Part shown: in pieces, positions 1-11,514 of the stretch
Layout: every line of letters starts with the position of its first letter
Position numbering within the stretch: position 1 is the stretch's first letter
Source of the DNA: Septoria linicola
Lineage: Eukaryota; Ascomycota; Dothideomycetes; Mycosphaerellales; Mycosphaerellaceae
Length of the DNA: 64,000 nucleotides
Direction: 5' to 3'
Assembly (NCBI GenBank): GCA_024114885.1
Contig: CP099433.1
Span: 434,001-498,000 of the forward strand
Notes under the pieces: generated by a model
What the model saw: the letters and a program-made list of their open reading frames with translations, nothing else
Database searches by the model: none
Told to the model about the DNA's origin: nothing
Made by a program: the position numbers and the translations under genes

Positions 1-147
1 AAAGTCGATGAGTTTGATTCGCTCCTCCACGACCCGCTTAGGAGTAGGTCCAACGAACATTGGTCTCTCTGAAGCTGGTACGGACAGGTCAGGATCCAGG
101 AATCTGAAAATGCCGTAGACATCTGTAGGTACTTGCGTATCACCCAT
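1..147 (-). CDS. 5' end of an intact, unidentified protein-coding gene (partial)
   Basis: On the minus strand an ATG at 147-145 opens 49 codons without a stop, running off the left edge. The product starts MGDTQVPTDVYGIFRFLDPD and ends at the window edge with EERIKLIDF. Codon use is normal for a fungal gene: CpA and TpG are present, with CAG, CTG and ATG codons, unlike all DNA to its right. This is therefore probably the only unmutated host gene here, lying at the border of the RIP-affected block. The start is chosen because it is the first ATG after an AT-rich leader. I do not recognise the family from 49 residues; a first exon ending inside this stretch cannot be excluded. Confidence 0.7.
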   Translation of the reverse strand, partial: MGDTQVPTDVYGIFRFLDPDLSVPASERPMFVGPTPKRVVEERIKLIDF

Positions 148-602
148 AGTTGACGATAGTTTTTATATTGAGTATATCTAAGGCGAGCTCTAAAGAAGCT
201 TACGATCTCGAGGAATAGTCGGGGTATATATAGTTGAGTTTTCTTAGCGAGCTTAGACTCTCGTACTACGGCCTTCGACCTTCGGCCGGTATGATTTATA
301 CTTCTAGTCTACTATCTAAGCTTCTACTCGTTTCCTCTAACGTCCTACTAGCTAATTATAAGCTATTCTTCTAAAAGTTTATACTATAAGAGTCTTATAG
401 GTTTTAGATATAGTTTTAGTAGTATTATTAGAATTTAGAAATATAGTAGATAGAATTATAAATAGAACTATAAGTAGGTATATATTAATCTATAGTAAGT
501 CTCTTAACTTCTATTAAGACTATAGAACTACTTATATATATAAAACCTATATATAATATTCTTATATTACTATACTATTCTATATATAGAATAAGTAGCT
601 AT
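148..602. other. AT-rich spacer upstream of the intact gene
   Basis: This stretch lies between the minus-strand start codon at 147 and a solo LTR. The first 150 bases are only partly RIP-like (some TG and CA remain) and would hold the promoter of the gene at 1-147; the rest is TpA-dominated. A short GC-rich patch near 268-290 contains CCTTCG twice. No reading frame, tRNA or other element is visible. Confidence 0.4.
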
Positions 603-879
603 TATTAAGAATATATCCTAGATAGTTAGTCTAGATATAAGTATTTAAGTATAGTTCTAGATATCTAAGATATCTACCTAAGGCTTAGTAAGAGGTATAT
701 CTTACTTCTCTTTCTTCTTTTCTTAGATAACTAACTTAATTAACTTTGTATTTAGTTCCTAGTATATTACTACTATCCTATATATATAAGATAGTTTAAG
801 ATTAATCCTCTATTCTTCTTTACTATACTATACTCTTCTTAATATTATCTAGTATCTAATACGCTCTCTACTTTTAATA
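603..879 (+). repeat. Solo LTR of the Copia family
   Basis: 277 bp matching, base by base apart from RIP-type changes, the LTR at 43434-43710 in the same orientation and the inverse of those at 11238, 17258, 33184 and 52275. It starts TATTAAGAAT and ends CTTTTAATA (TG...CA ends mutated to TA...TA). No Copia coding sequence adjoins it. The flanking 5-mers, GCTAT and TACTT, do not match, so it may be an LTR-LTR recombination product with altered flanks or a fragment. Confidence 0.8.
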
Positions 880-917
880 TACTTTAGTATTTACCTTATA
901 TATTATATTATTTAGAT

Positions 918-1495
918 CTATATATCTTCTTTAGGCGTCCTTCTTTCGAAGTACTTTATCCTTTCTTAGACCGACCTTCTTTACTCTTTTCTTTAAGTAT
1001 ACTAGAACTTAACTCTATATTAGAAATAAACTCTTTATTAGAAATATTAGTTAAACTTTTCTTAGTACTAGAAGAACTATCTCTATTACTATAAAGGCGC
1101 TTAGAAGAAGTATTACTTAAAGTACGAGAGCTTATAGGTATCTCTAATATAGAGCCTAAGTTTAAATCTCAAAGATTACTTTCTAAGTTAGTACTAGATT
1201 TAGTAAGTCGATTTTCTCTACTAGAACTATTATTTCTACTATTAATTCTTATATCCTCTACTATACTAGTATTAGGCTCGTTATCTCTATTACTCGAGCT
1301 ATTATATATATTAAATATAAAGAAGTTTTAAAGATCGAGATCGTTATCTACTAGAGTTATAGTAAAATTACTCGTCGTCTTTTCTATTAGCCGATCTAGA
1401 GTATTAATATAGTTCTTTACTATAGTATTCTTCGATAGGCTTATAGTAGTATTCTCTAGATTAGATAGGCTCTTTAAAGTAAGTCTATTAGTTAG
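918..1495 (-). pseudogene. Ser/Asn-rich minus-strand reading frame, distal part
   Basis: Read on the minus strand, this stretch has a long frame with few interruptions, very rich in Ser, Asn, Thr and charged residues (for example NNSSSRENRLTKSSTNLES). It appears to continue from 20575-20272 across the Gypsy insertion G1, whose target duplication AGTAT ends it at 1496-1500. One in-frame TGA is present, which RIP does not usually create. No domain is recognised. It could be a low-complexity ORF of an older repeat or a host gene fragment; coding status is uncertain. Confidence 0.3.
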
Positions 1496-1500
1496 AGTAT

Positions 1501-1671
1501 TATAAGAGCTAGGTAAGGTTAAAGGTTAGACTCGCCTTAGGCTCGTAGGCTTAGCGTATAGTATAATTATAGTATACGTATATATCTAAAAGAAGGTAAG
1601 AATTAGTCTTACGATATCCTAATAATCTTATTAGAAGAGCGCTTTATATATTACTATATACCTCTTTTATA
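1501..1671 (+). repeat. 5' LTR of Gypsy G1
   Basis: 171 bp, starting TATAAGAGCTAGG and ending CCTCTTTTATA. It is homologous to the LTRs at 3212, 9760 and 20096. The ends are read as TG...CA mutated by RIP. It is preceded by the target-site copy AGTAT. Confidence 0.9.
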
Positions 1672-1739
1672 ATTCTAATTCTTCTCCTTCTAAGAGTAGT
1701 AATCTATAGAGGCCTATAGCTTCTCGACGTAACGTAGGT

Positions 1740-3206
1740 ATAGCGCTACTAGGGCTCGTAATAGGCAAAGTAGACGATTAAGGTAATCTTATAGATACTA
1801 ACGAGGTTTAGGAGTAGGAGTCTACTAGTATAACCGAAGATAGTACGTAGGTAGAGCGTATATAGCTTAAAGCTAAGAACTAGGAACTACGTCGTCGCTT
1901 AGAGATACGCGCTCTACGACGAGAGAATAATCAGCTCCTTATAGAGTTAGAATCTCTATCCTTAGGTACTCCTAGTACTCTTAATATTAGCGATCTTAAA
2001 GACGACGCTACTACTAGTATTATAGATAGTATACTTTACGATAGCGCGTCGTATATACGATATAAAGGTCCTAAAGTTAGAGAACCTTATATCTTCTAGA
2101 GTAAGATAGTCCGAGAGGCGAGAGAGTTTATTTATAGCCTCGAAGTAATCTTCCTTAATAGTCTATAAGAGTTTATTATAGAGGATTCGAAGGTCCTATA
2201 TAGTATTATATAGCTCGTAGGCGAGGCGTAAGAGACCTAGTATAACGAATACTCTAAGGTAATACCTCTAGACTATACTTAGACTAAGTTTAAGTACTTT
2301 ATCTATAACGTTATTAGAGATTAAGTAAATTATACGATCCTCGTAACGGTCGAGTATAAGAAGGCCTAATAGGGTAAGAGCTAAGAGGTACGCTAGTTTA
2401 CTATAGAGCTAGGCTACTTAGAGTCTTAACTAGGCGACTATACTAAAGCGTAGCTAGTACGCTAGCTTCTTATAAAGTTAAAGCTAGCGCTTCGATAAGA
2501 GATTATTAAGAATTATACTATACCTAGTAAACGCGCTAATTTAGTTACGTTAGTAAGGCGCCTAGAGTAAGCCGATAGGGTAATTCCTATAGTATAACTA
2601 GAGCGGAAGCTAGAGTAATAGAGACCGCGAGCGCGATACGTACTTAAAGCGTAAGCGTATAGAGAGCGACGCTCCTATACGTAGACGCGACGATAGTCTA
2701 GAAAGGAATAGTACGCGTCGCTCTAGCGACAAAGGTTCTACTCGCTCTATTATAGGCTATAAGTATTTAGAATACTATAGCTATAAGTAGAAGGAGTATA
2801 TTAGTACTAATTCTATCTATCTTAACTAAAGCGCCTAAGACGATAGTAAGAAGCTATTAGTATATAAGGTTACTATAGAGACGCTAAAAAAAGAGAAAGT
2901 ATTAGAGAAGGACTACGATCTCTAGATACTAAGCTTAGTAGCGATATATACCTTCTTATATAAGTCGTAAATACGACTTACCTAGAGAGTATAGTCGAGG
3001 CGTAGGATAGGCTTAAGCTAGCCTAATTCCTTCTTAATAATACTACTAATATTAACGTAGTATTAAGATCCTTTATCTTATAATATAGTATTACGGCTCG
3101 AACTAATACTACCTTACTCCTAGCTACCTTATTTACTAGAGAATTAGAGTATTATTATAGCGTATACTATATACGCGTACGGCTCGTAGACTCCGTAGGT
3201 GTAGAG
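1740..3206 (+). pseudogene. gag of Gypsy G1, RIP-inactivated
   Basis: Homologous to the better-preserved gag and protease stretch of G2 from 3452. The start is inferred as ATA (from ATG) at 1740, opening with the ALLGLV-like N-terminus shared with G2. A Leu/Arg-rich coiled-coil stretch follows near 1890-1960, then the conserved gag core near 2100-2560. It is broken by many TAG and TAA codons at expected Gln or Trp positions and ends where G2 inserted, inside the start of the protease-encoding region. Its target-site copy CGTAT lies at 3207-3211. Confidence 0.8.
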
Positions 3207-3211
3207 CGTAT

Positions 3212-3383
3212 TATAAGAGCTAGGTAAGGTTAAAGGCTAAGACCCGCCTCAGGCCTATAGGCTTGGTGTATAGTATAACTATAGTACGCGTATATATCCG
3301 AAAGGAGGTAAGAATTAGTCTTACGATATCCTAATAGTCTTATTAGGAGGGCGCTCTATATATTACTATATACCTCTTTTATA
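3212..3383 (+). repeat. 5' LTR of Gypsy G2
   Basis: 172 bp starting TATAAGAGCTAGG and ending CCTCTTTTATA. It pairs with the LTR at 9760-9931. The sequence just after it (ATTCTAATTC) is where a primer-binding site would lie; I could not match it to a tRNA. Confidence 0.9.
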
Positions 3384-3451
3384 ATTCTAATTCTTCTCCT
3401 TTCGAGGATAGTAATCTATAGAGGCCTATAGCTCTCTAACGTAACGTAGGT

Positions 3452-4700
3452 ATAGCGCCGCTAGAGCTCGTAATAGGCGAAGTAGACGACTAAGGTAATC
3501 TTATAGATACTAACGAGGTTTAGGAGTAGGAGTCTACTAGTATAACCGAAGACAGCGCGTAGGTAGAGCGTATATAGCTCGAAGCTAAGAACTAGGAACT
3601 ACGTCGTCGCTTAGAGGTACGCGCTCTACGACGAGAGAATAATCGGCTCCTTATAGAGTTAGAATCTCTATCCTTAGTTACTCCTAGTACTCTCGATATT
3701 AGCGATCCTAAAGACGACGCTACTACTAGTATTATAGGTAGTATACTTTACGATAGCGTATCGTATACGCGATATAAAGGTTCTAAAGTTAGAGAACCTC
3801 GTACCTTTAAGGGCGAGACAGTCTAAGAGGCGAGAGAGTTTATTCGTAGTCTCGAAGTAATCTTTCTTAATAGTCTATAAGAGTTTAGTATAGAAGATTC
3901 GAAGGTCCTATATAGTATTATATAGCTCGTAGGCGAGGCGTAAGAGACCTAGTATAACGAACACTCTAAGGTAATACCTCTAGACTATACTTAGACTAAG
4001 TTCAAGCGCTTTATCTATAACGTTATTAGAGATTAGGCGAATCGTACGATCCTCGTAACGGTCGAGTATAAGAAGGCCTAATAGGGTAAGAGCTAAGAGG
4101 TGCACTAGTTCGCTATAGAGCTAGGCTACTTAGAGTCTTAACTAGGCGACTATACCGAAGCGTAGCTAGTACGCTAGCTTCTCGTAAAGTTAAAGCTAGC
4201 GCTTCGACGAGAGATTATTAAGAATTATACCGTACCTAGTAAGCGCGCTAATTTAGTTACGTTAGTAAGGCGCCTAGAGTAAGCCGATAGGGTAATTCCT
4301 ATATAGTATAACTAGGGCGGAAGCTAGAGTAATAGGGACCGCGAGCGCGACACGTACTCGAAGCGTAAGCGCGTAGAGAGCGATACTCCTACGCGTAGGC
4401 GAGACGATAGTCTAGGAGGGAATAGTACGCGTCGCTCTAGCGATAAAGGTTCTACTCGCTCTATTATAGGCTATAAGTATTTGGAATACTATAGCTATAA
4501 GTAGAAGGGGCATATTAGTACTAATTCTATCTACTCTAACTAAAGCGCTCGAGACAATAGTAAGAAGCCGTCGATACGTAAGGTTACTATAGAGACGCCG
4601 AAAAAAGAGAAGATATTAGAGAAGGACTACGATCTCTAGATACCGAGCTTAGTAGCGATATATACCTCTCTATACAAGTCGTAAATACGACTTACCTAGA
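3452..4700 (+). pseudogene. gag of Gypsy G2, RIP-inactivated
   Basis: Nucleocapsid/capsid precursor of a Gypsy element. The start is inferred at 3452 (ATA for ATG) because an MAPLELV-like frame begins there and continues in phase. A basic Leu-rich coiled coil (LRRRLEVRALRRENN) lies near 3600-3660. The retrotransposon gag core follows near 3800-4260 (EAREFIRSLEVIF, then the TILVTVEYKK and LALRREII segments). A Cys/His-like knuckle may lie near 4470-4530, but one expected Cys reads TCT. Stops are TAA and TAG only, at Gln or Trp positions. The junction with protease is not resolved. Confidence 0.8.
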
Positions 4701-7700
4701 GGGCGTAGTCGAGGCGTAGGATAGGCTCAAGCTAGCCTAATTCCTTCTTAATAATACCGCTAATATTAATATAGTGTTAAGATCCTTTATCTTATAATAT
4801 AGTATTGTAGCTCGAACTAATACCGCCTTACCTCTAGCTACCTCGTTTACTAGAGAATTAGGGCATTATTATAGCGTATACTATATACGCGTGCGACTCG
4901 TAGACTCTATAGGAGTAGAGCGTATAGTAGGCGCAATCTTTTATACCTACGATATACTAACCCCTAATATAATCTTAGGTCGGCTATAGAGGCGTACTTA
5001 TCGTATACGAGTCGATAGTAGCTCGGATAAGTAGACCTATAGCGATACTTTTAAAAACGTTAAGGTTAGAGAAGCCTATAAGTTTTTCAAGGACTTGAAG
5101 TATATACTAACTATATACGTAGTAGTAATAAGCAAGACAGGCGAAGGCGAAGAGCTTAACCCTCTTCCCTCTAAGTTCTAATAGTTCTCCGACGTCTTGA
5201 ACTCGATAGAAGAGATAAGGAGCAAGCTAGTAGATAGCGTAGAGTATACGATTAAGCTACGTCTAGGTACCGTTCCGCCCTTTAGGCCGCTATATTACTA
5301 GTCGGGCAAGGAGCTAGAGGAATTAAAGAAGTACCTTACTATAGGCCTCGAGTACGATTAGATCGAGCGTAGCGTTAGCGAAGCGGGTACGCCTATCCTA
5401 TTTATACTAAAGAAAGATAGCAAACTAAGGCTATACGTCGACTACTAAGGGTTAAACGAAATTACTATTAAGAATAGGCACCTACTCCCTCTAATTAGTA
5501 AGACGCTAGATAGGCTTATAGGAGCCGTATAGTTTACGACTCTAGACCTTATAGATACATACTATCGGATTCGTATCAAGCCTAGCGACTACTAGAAGAC
5601 TACGTTCCGCACGCGCTACGGCTACTTCTAGTATAAGGTGATACTATTTAGCCTAACTAACGCTCTAGCTACGTTCTAGGCGTATATTAACCGTGCTTTA
5701 GTAGGTTTAGTCGATACGTGCTACGTAGTATACCTTAATAACATTCTTATCTATAGTAAGAGCCGCGCGGACTACGTACGCGACGTATACGACGTGCTTA
5801 CGCGTCTCTAGAAGTTTAGACTCTACGCTTAAAGAGCGAAGTACAAATTCTAGTAGAAGAAAGTCGATTTCCTAGGCTTCGTAGTAACTACTAGAGGGGT
5901 TACGATAGATCTATATAGGATAGACGTAATCGTAGCGTAACTAACGCCTACAACGCTCGTAGAGGTTCAATCCTTCCTTAGGTTTACTAACTTCTACTAG
6001 CGTTTCATTTTTAAATACTCTAGAGTAGCGTCTCTACTTATAGCGTTATCTAAGGGCGCCGTAGTAGGCAAGAAGCCGGGCCTACTCAAGTAGACCGCAC
6101 GAGAGGAGTAGGCGTTTACTAAGTTAAAAAAGCGTTTTTCTATAGTACCGCTACTAAGGCACTTCGACCCTACGCTTAGGTTACGGGTCGAAAGCGACGC
6201 CTCTAATTACGTAATTACTATAATCCTTAGCTAACTCTTCGGGTCTAAATAGTACTCTATTATATTCATATCTAGGAAGATAATCGCTATAGAGTACAAT
6301 TACAAGGTACACGATAAAGAGCTTCTTATAGTAGTTAAGGCTTTTAAGGCGTAGAGACCGTACCTCGAAGGCGCTCCGTATACGATTAACGTACTAGTCG
6401 ACTATACTAACCTTCGTAGGTTTATAGGCGTAAAGAAGTTAACTAGTAGGCAAGCCTATTAGGCTACATTCCTAGCCCTATTCGACTTCGTTATAACGTA
6501 CTAGGCGGGCAAGCGAAACCTAGCCGACGCGCTATCGAGGCGTAGCGATTACGCTAAGAAGGTAGTAGAGGTAACTAACCTACTACCTACCCTATAGACT
6601 AAGTTATAGCTATAGGACGATTAGAGTACGAGGGACGTAGGCGGACCGCTCGTAGCTTGTATCTATACGACTTATAAAGAATAGTATTCTTCGATAGAGA
6701 GAAGTACTAACTCTAACCCGTAGTAGTAGTTCTTAACGCCTATACGAGTAGTAGGTATAATTGCTAAGAGCGAAGAGCCGTACGTAAATGTCTTAGACTT
6801 GATCCTTAGATATACTCGCGCGCTAGTATAGGCTAAACTAAGTACAAGCGTAGTATACTCGTAAGTAGTAAGTAATAGCGGCTAGTTCGAGCAATATACT
6901 ATAAGAGAGGGAAACCTCTAGGTAGACGATTTACTATACGTACCTAAGGACTACGCCTTACGGACGTAGGTAATTCGTATATATTACGATAATGCCCTTA
7001 TAGGCTATTTTAGTAAGGATAAGACTATCTCGCTAGTACGAAGGAAGTACTAGTAGCTAGAGATAACTAAGGATATCGTATAATACGTAGAATCCTATAG
7101 GAGTTACTAGAAGGCAAAAGCGCGTCGCTATCGACTATATAGCGAGCTGACTACGCTACCTATACTAGATCGTCCGTTCTAAGAATTGACTTAGGATTTT
7201 ATTATAGACCTTCTACCGAGCAAGCGAGGAGTATACGTATATAATACGATTCTAGTTATCGTCGACCGATATATAAAGATAGTTATCTTCGTACTAACTA
7301 TAAAGAGGTGCACTAGTAGTAACCTTATAGGAGTCTTAATATTAGAAGTAATTAGGTATTATAGTATACCTACAAGTATTGTTAGCGATAGAGGGTCTAT
7401 ATTTACAAGTTAGTTTTAGTCTGACTTCTACTACGAGGCGTATATAAAGCGTAAGCTAAGTATAGCGTTCTATCTATAAACGGACAGGTAAACCGAAAGA
7501 GCGAATTAGACGCTTAAGACTTACCTACGTATCTACTACGCGGAGTAGTAAGATAACTAGGCAGACCTATTAGTATAAGCCGAGTTCGTATATAACAATA
7601 GCACGTATACGACACTAAAGGTGTCACTATTCATAGCGCTATATAGTTTCAATCCGGAGCTAGTAATAAGTAGGCGAGAAGCTCGAGGCGCGCTTCCTAA

Positions 7701-8230
7701 AAGGGAGGTACTAGCCGCTAAGGAAGCTATAGAAAGATTAAAGAAGAACTATAAGACGCTAATTAAACGCTAGCGAGAAGCAAGCGAGGCGTAGGCTAGG
7801 TACTTTAATAATAGGTATTAGGCCAAGGAATATAAGGTCGGCGATATAGTCTTACTATCGACAAAGAACCTATAATTAAAGGTTCCTTCGAAGAAGTTAG
7901 TAGATAAGTTTACTAGGCCTTTTAAGGTAATTAACGTAGTAGGGAAGTAGGCGTACCGCTTGGCCCTACTACTAGACGCTCTTATCTATAACGTATTTCA
8001 TATATCGCTTCTAGAACCTTAGAAGGGTAGCGAGACGCAAGTAGAGAGTATACTACTCGCGGACTACTAGGGTAAATAGGAAGTTAAGAAGATCCTTAGA
8101 ACTCGAGTAAGGAAGGGCGTACGCTAGTACTTAATCCGCTAGTAGGGCTGGCCTAAAGAGTACGACTAGTAGGAACCTAAAGAATATATTAGTAGCTATA
8201 TAGTACTAGACGTATTCGAAGCATAGCGCG
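4700..8230 (+). pseudogene. pol of Gypsy G2 (protease, RT, RNase H, integrase, chromodomain)
   Basis: Protease-like segment about 4735-5030 (NTANINIVL, then NIILGRL). RT at about 5360-5900 with VDY*GLNEITIKNR near 5430 and the catalytic YLDD read as YLNN at 5731-5742, both Asp codons changed GAC/GAT to AAC/AAT. RNase H near 6170-6500 (VESDAS). Integrase about 6960-7900, including the LDRPF*ELT*DFI segment near 7165-7205. A C-terminal chromodomain at 8110-8215 (YLIR**GWPKEYD**EP) defines a chromovirus. Stops fall at Gln and Trp codons. The chromodomain would have targeted insertion to methylated-histone heterochromatin (family knowledge). Confidence 0.9.
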
Positions 8231-8256
8231 TAAGCGGGCGCGTAGTAAGATAGAAG

Positions 8257-8323
8257 CGCTAAGGCGCTAATACGCTAAGGCACTAATACGCTAAGGCACT
8301 AATACGCTAAGGCACTAATACGG
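8257..8323 (+). repeat. 16-bp tandem array after the chromodomain of G2
   Basis: About four copies of the 16-mer CACTAATACGCTAAGG, immediately after the pol frame. A degraded, shorter version is at about 18615-18665 in G1, so the array is part of the element and not a later expansion. Confidence 0.8.
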
Positions 8324-8559
8324 CGATACTAAGTACTAAGCGCTAAACCTATATATAAGAGCAAACTTCAAATTTAAGAGGGTAAGAAAATTACTAAGGC
8401 ATTTAGGATATATCGAAGCGTAAACTATGTTATTTATATACGCCCGCTAAGTAGGTCGTATAGTACCCGTAGGTAAGAAGCAAGAATCTAACTATAGCCT
8501 ATATAGGCGCGAGCGGAGTAAAAGAGGCGTAGACAAGTAGTAAGCGAAACGCTTATCTA

Positions 8560-9440
8560 TCGTTAGTAGAGAGCGCGTCGTCGCTAGCGTTTCTACTACC
8601 GTCGACGTCCTCTACGTCCTTATCCTTATCCTCGTCTACCTCCTCCGCCTCCTCGTTAGACACTACGTCCTTAGAGAGCTTACCCTCCTCCTAGTTACTA
8701 CCCTCGAGGTAGGCCGCCTCTATAGTAGCGTCTAGGGCGTCGCTAGAGGCGCCTACTATACGGTTAGTCTACGAAGAGTATTAGTATCGTACGAGGATCG
8801 TATAGGAAAAGCAGGTATACCTCGTACTATAGCTCAAATATAGCTACTATAAAGTTAGACTAGCGCTAGGTCTCTACTAGACCGGCGACAGATATCGCGC
8901 TAGCCGGTAGCGAGCCGAGTACGCTCGCCTTACGTAGCGTATCCTAGCCGCCGACAGCTTTACCCTTATTACTAGTAAAGACTCTCTTAGCGGTCTTAAT
9001 AGAGGTGCGGAGGGCCTTTAGGTAGCGCTTTACCTACTCTTTACGTACGCCCTTAGAGAGGGTCTCTAGCTGCTCGCGGTAGTATAGCACGTAGCGCGCC
9101 TACCGCTTAAGGTTTCTATTAGTAATCCTCTTATAGGGGTAGTACTAGCGCTTATAGCGCTAGCACTTAACCTTCTAACTAGGCTTTATTACCCTATCGT
9201 ACGCCGGCTCGTCGTCTATACGTAGTCCGTTAGTAGTTAAAGCGTAGTCAAGGAGTATTCGAAGATCTATACCGTTATAGGTATACTTAATATAGCGGAG
9301 GCAGATCTCGATATCGCCGCGGCCTCTAATATTATCGACGGTATAGGGTAGGCGGTTTAAGACTACGACTCGGGTACGCTTCGGTAGTATTATACTTGCG
9401 TTAGTAGTATAGTAATCGTACGGAGATACTAGCTTACTAA
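8560..9440 (-). pseudogene. Antisense reading frame in the 3' tail of Gypsy G2
   Basis: Downstream of pol, the minus strand carries a frame of about 290 codons running away from the 3' LTR. It begins near 9440 (VLSKLVSPYDYYTT in G2; an ATA-for-ATG start is likely in G1), with segments such as NRLPYTVDNIRGRGDIE and AKRVFTSNKGKAVGG. It ends in a strongly acidic tail (EEAEEVDEDKDKDVEDVDG) near 8620-8680, reached by one frame change or a lost intron. Interruptions are TAG and TAA at plausible Gln/Trp codons. The same frame is kept in G1. I do not recognise the protein. Sense-strand pol does not overlap it, so this is an extra gene of the element. Confidence 0.55.
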
Positions 9441-9759
9441 GGACACAGAAAATATTATATATATAGAAAGAAAGTCTAAGAGAGAGTTAGAAGAGTTTTT
9501 AAAGAATATGCTCGAGCCTAGCGACGTAGTCGCTATAGTAGAGATTGTGTTACTACGTAAACGCAAACATATATAGTAACCCTTTACTTCGTAGCGCGTA
9601 TTTACGTAATACGCTAAAGGTCTATAGGTATAACGCGTTAGAGACGCGATAAGCGCGGAATATATAAAGTATATTATAAAGACTAAATAGGCAGCCTAGA
9701 ATATAACCTATTAAGTAAGAGTATCGCTAAGAGTAGCTCCCTTAGGGAGAGGAGATAGT

Positions 9760-9931
9760 TATAAGAGCTAGGTAAGGTTAAAGGCTAAGACCCGCCTTAG
9801 GCCCGTAGGCTTAGCGCACGGTATAACTATAGTACGCGTATATATCCGAAAGGAGGCAAGAATTAGTCTTGCGACATCCTAATAGTCTTGTTAGGAGGGC
9901 GCTCTATATATTACTATATACCCCTTTTATA
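9760..9931 (+). repeat. 3' LTR of Gypsy G2
   Basis: 172 bp, preceded by a purine tract (GGGAGAGGAGATAG) that fits a polypurine primer, and followed by the target duplication CGTAT at 9932-9936. Confidence 0.9.
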
Positions 9932-9936
9932 CGTAT

Positions 9937-11237
9937 AGTAGGCGTAATCTTTTATATCTATAATATACTAACTCCTAATATAATCTTAGGTTAGCTATAG
10001 AGACGTACTTATCGTATACGAGTCGATAGTAGCTTAGATAAGTAGACCTATAGCGATACTTTTAAAAACGTTAAGGTTAGGGAAGCTTATAAGTTTTTTA
10101 AGGACTTGAAGTATATACTAACTATATATATAGTAGTAATAAGTAAGATAGGCGAAGGCGAAAAGCTTAACTCTCTTCTTTCTAAGTTCTAATAGTTCTC
10201 TAATATTCTAAACCCGATAGAGGAGATAAGGAGTAAGCTAGTAGATAGCGTAGAGTATACGATTAAGCTACGTCTAGGTACTATTCTACTCTTTAGGCTA
10301 CTATACTACTAGTTAGGTAAGAAGCTAGAGGAACTAAAGAAGTATCTTACTATAGGCCTTAAGCACGATTAGATTAAGCGTAGCGTTAGCGAGGTAGGTA
10401 CGCCTATCCTATTCGTACTAAAGAAAGATAGTAAGCTAAGGCTATATATTAACTACTAAGGGTTAAACGAAATTACTATTAAGAATAGGTACCTACTTTT
10501 CTTAATTAGTAAGACGCTAGATAGGCTTATAGGAGCTATATAGTTTACGACCCTAGACCTTATAGATATATACTATCGGATTCGTATCAAGCCTAGCGAC
10601 CGCTAGAAGACTACGTTCTATACGCGCTATAGCTACTTCTAGTATAAGTAATACTATTTAGCCTAACTAACGCTCTAGCTACGTTCTAGGCGTATATTAA
10701 CTATACTCTAGTAGGTCTAGTCGACACGTACTACGTAGTATACCTAGATAATATTCTTATCTATAGTAAGAGCCGCGTAGACTACGTACGCGACGTATAC
10801 GACGTACTTACGCGTCTCTAGAAGTTTAAGCTCTATACTTAAAGAGCGAAGTATAAATTCTAGTAGAAGGAAGTCGATTTCCTAGGCTTTATAGTAACTA
10901 CTAGAGAGGTTACGATAGATCTATATAGGATAGACGTAATCGTAGCGTAGCTAACGCCTATAACGCTCGTAGAGGTTTAATCCTTCCTTAGATTTACTAA
11001 CTTCTACTAGCGTTTCATTTTTAAATACTCTAGAGTAGTATCTCTACTTATAGCGTTATCTAAGAGTGCTATAGTAGATAAGAAGCCTAGCCTACTTAAG
11101 TAGACCGTACGAGAGGAGTAGGCGTTTACTAAATTAAAAAAGCGTTTTTCTATAGTACTACTACTAAGGCACTTTAACTCTACGCTTAGGCTACGAGTCG
11201 AGAGCGACGCCTCTAATTACGTAATTACTATAATCCT
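9937..11237 (+). pseudogene. pol of Gypsy G1, part 1 (protease end to RNase H start)
   Basis: G1 resumes directly after the G2 target copy, in register with G2 from about 4927. It holds the end of protease, the RT (Y*GLNEITIKNR near 10455; catalytic motif YLDN at about 10741-10752, one Asp kept) and the start of RNase H (VESDAS near 11200). It is heavily broken by TAA and TAG. It stops at Copia A, at the point equivalent to G2 6227. Confidence 0.85.
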
Positions 11238-11514
11238 TATTAAAAGTAGAGAGCATATTATATACTATATAATATTAAGGAGAGTATAGCGTAGTAAAGA
11301 AGAATAGAGGATTAATCTTAAACTAACTTATATATATAGTATAGTAGTAATATACTAGAAACTAAATATAAAGTTAATTAAGTTAGTTATCTAAGAAGAG
11401 AAGAAAGAGAAGTAAGATATACCTCTTACTAAGCCTTAGGTAGATACCTTAGGTATCTAGAACTATACTTAGATGTCTATATCTAGACTAACTATCTAGG
11501 ATATATTCTTAATA
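11238..11514 (-). repeat. 3' LTR of Copia A (left end)
   Basis: 277 bp, TATTAAAAGTAGAGAG to ATATTCTTAATA on the plus strand. Same family as the LTRs at 603, 17258, 33184, 43434 and 52275. Confidence 0.92.

Larger units (their letters stand above)
3212..9931 (+). mobile_element. Complete Gypsy/chromodomain LTR retrotransposon G2 nested in G1
   Basis: This 6720-bp element has 172-bp LTRs at 3212-3383 and 9760-9931 and an exact 5-bp duplication CGTAT at 3207-3211 and 9932-9936. The interior order is gag, protease, RT, RNase H, integrase, chromodomain, which places it with Ty3/Gypsy chromoviruses. A 1.5-kb tail between pol and the 3' LTR holds a short tandem array and an antisense reading frame. 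It is less mutated than G1: more CG, CA and TG survive, yet no frame is intact. Confidence 0.95.
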
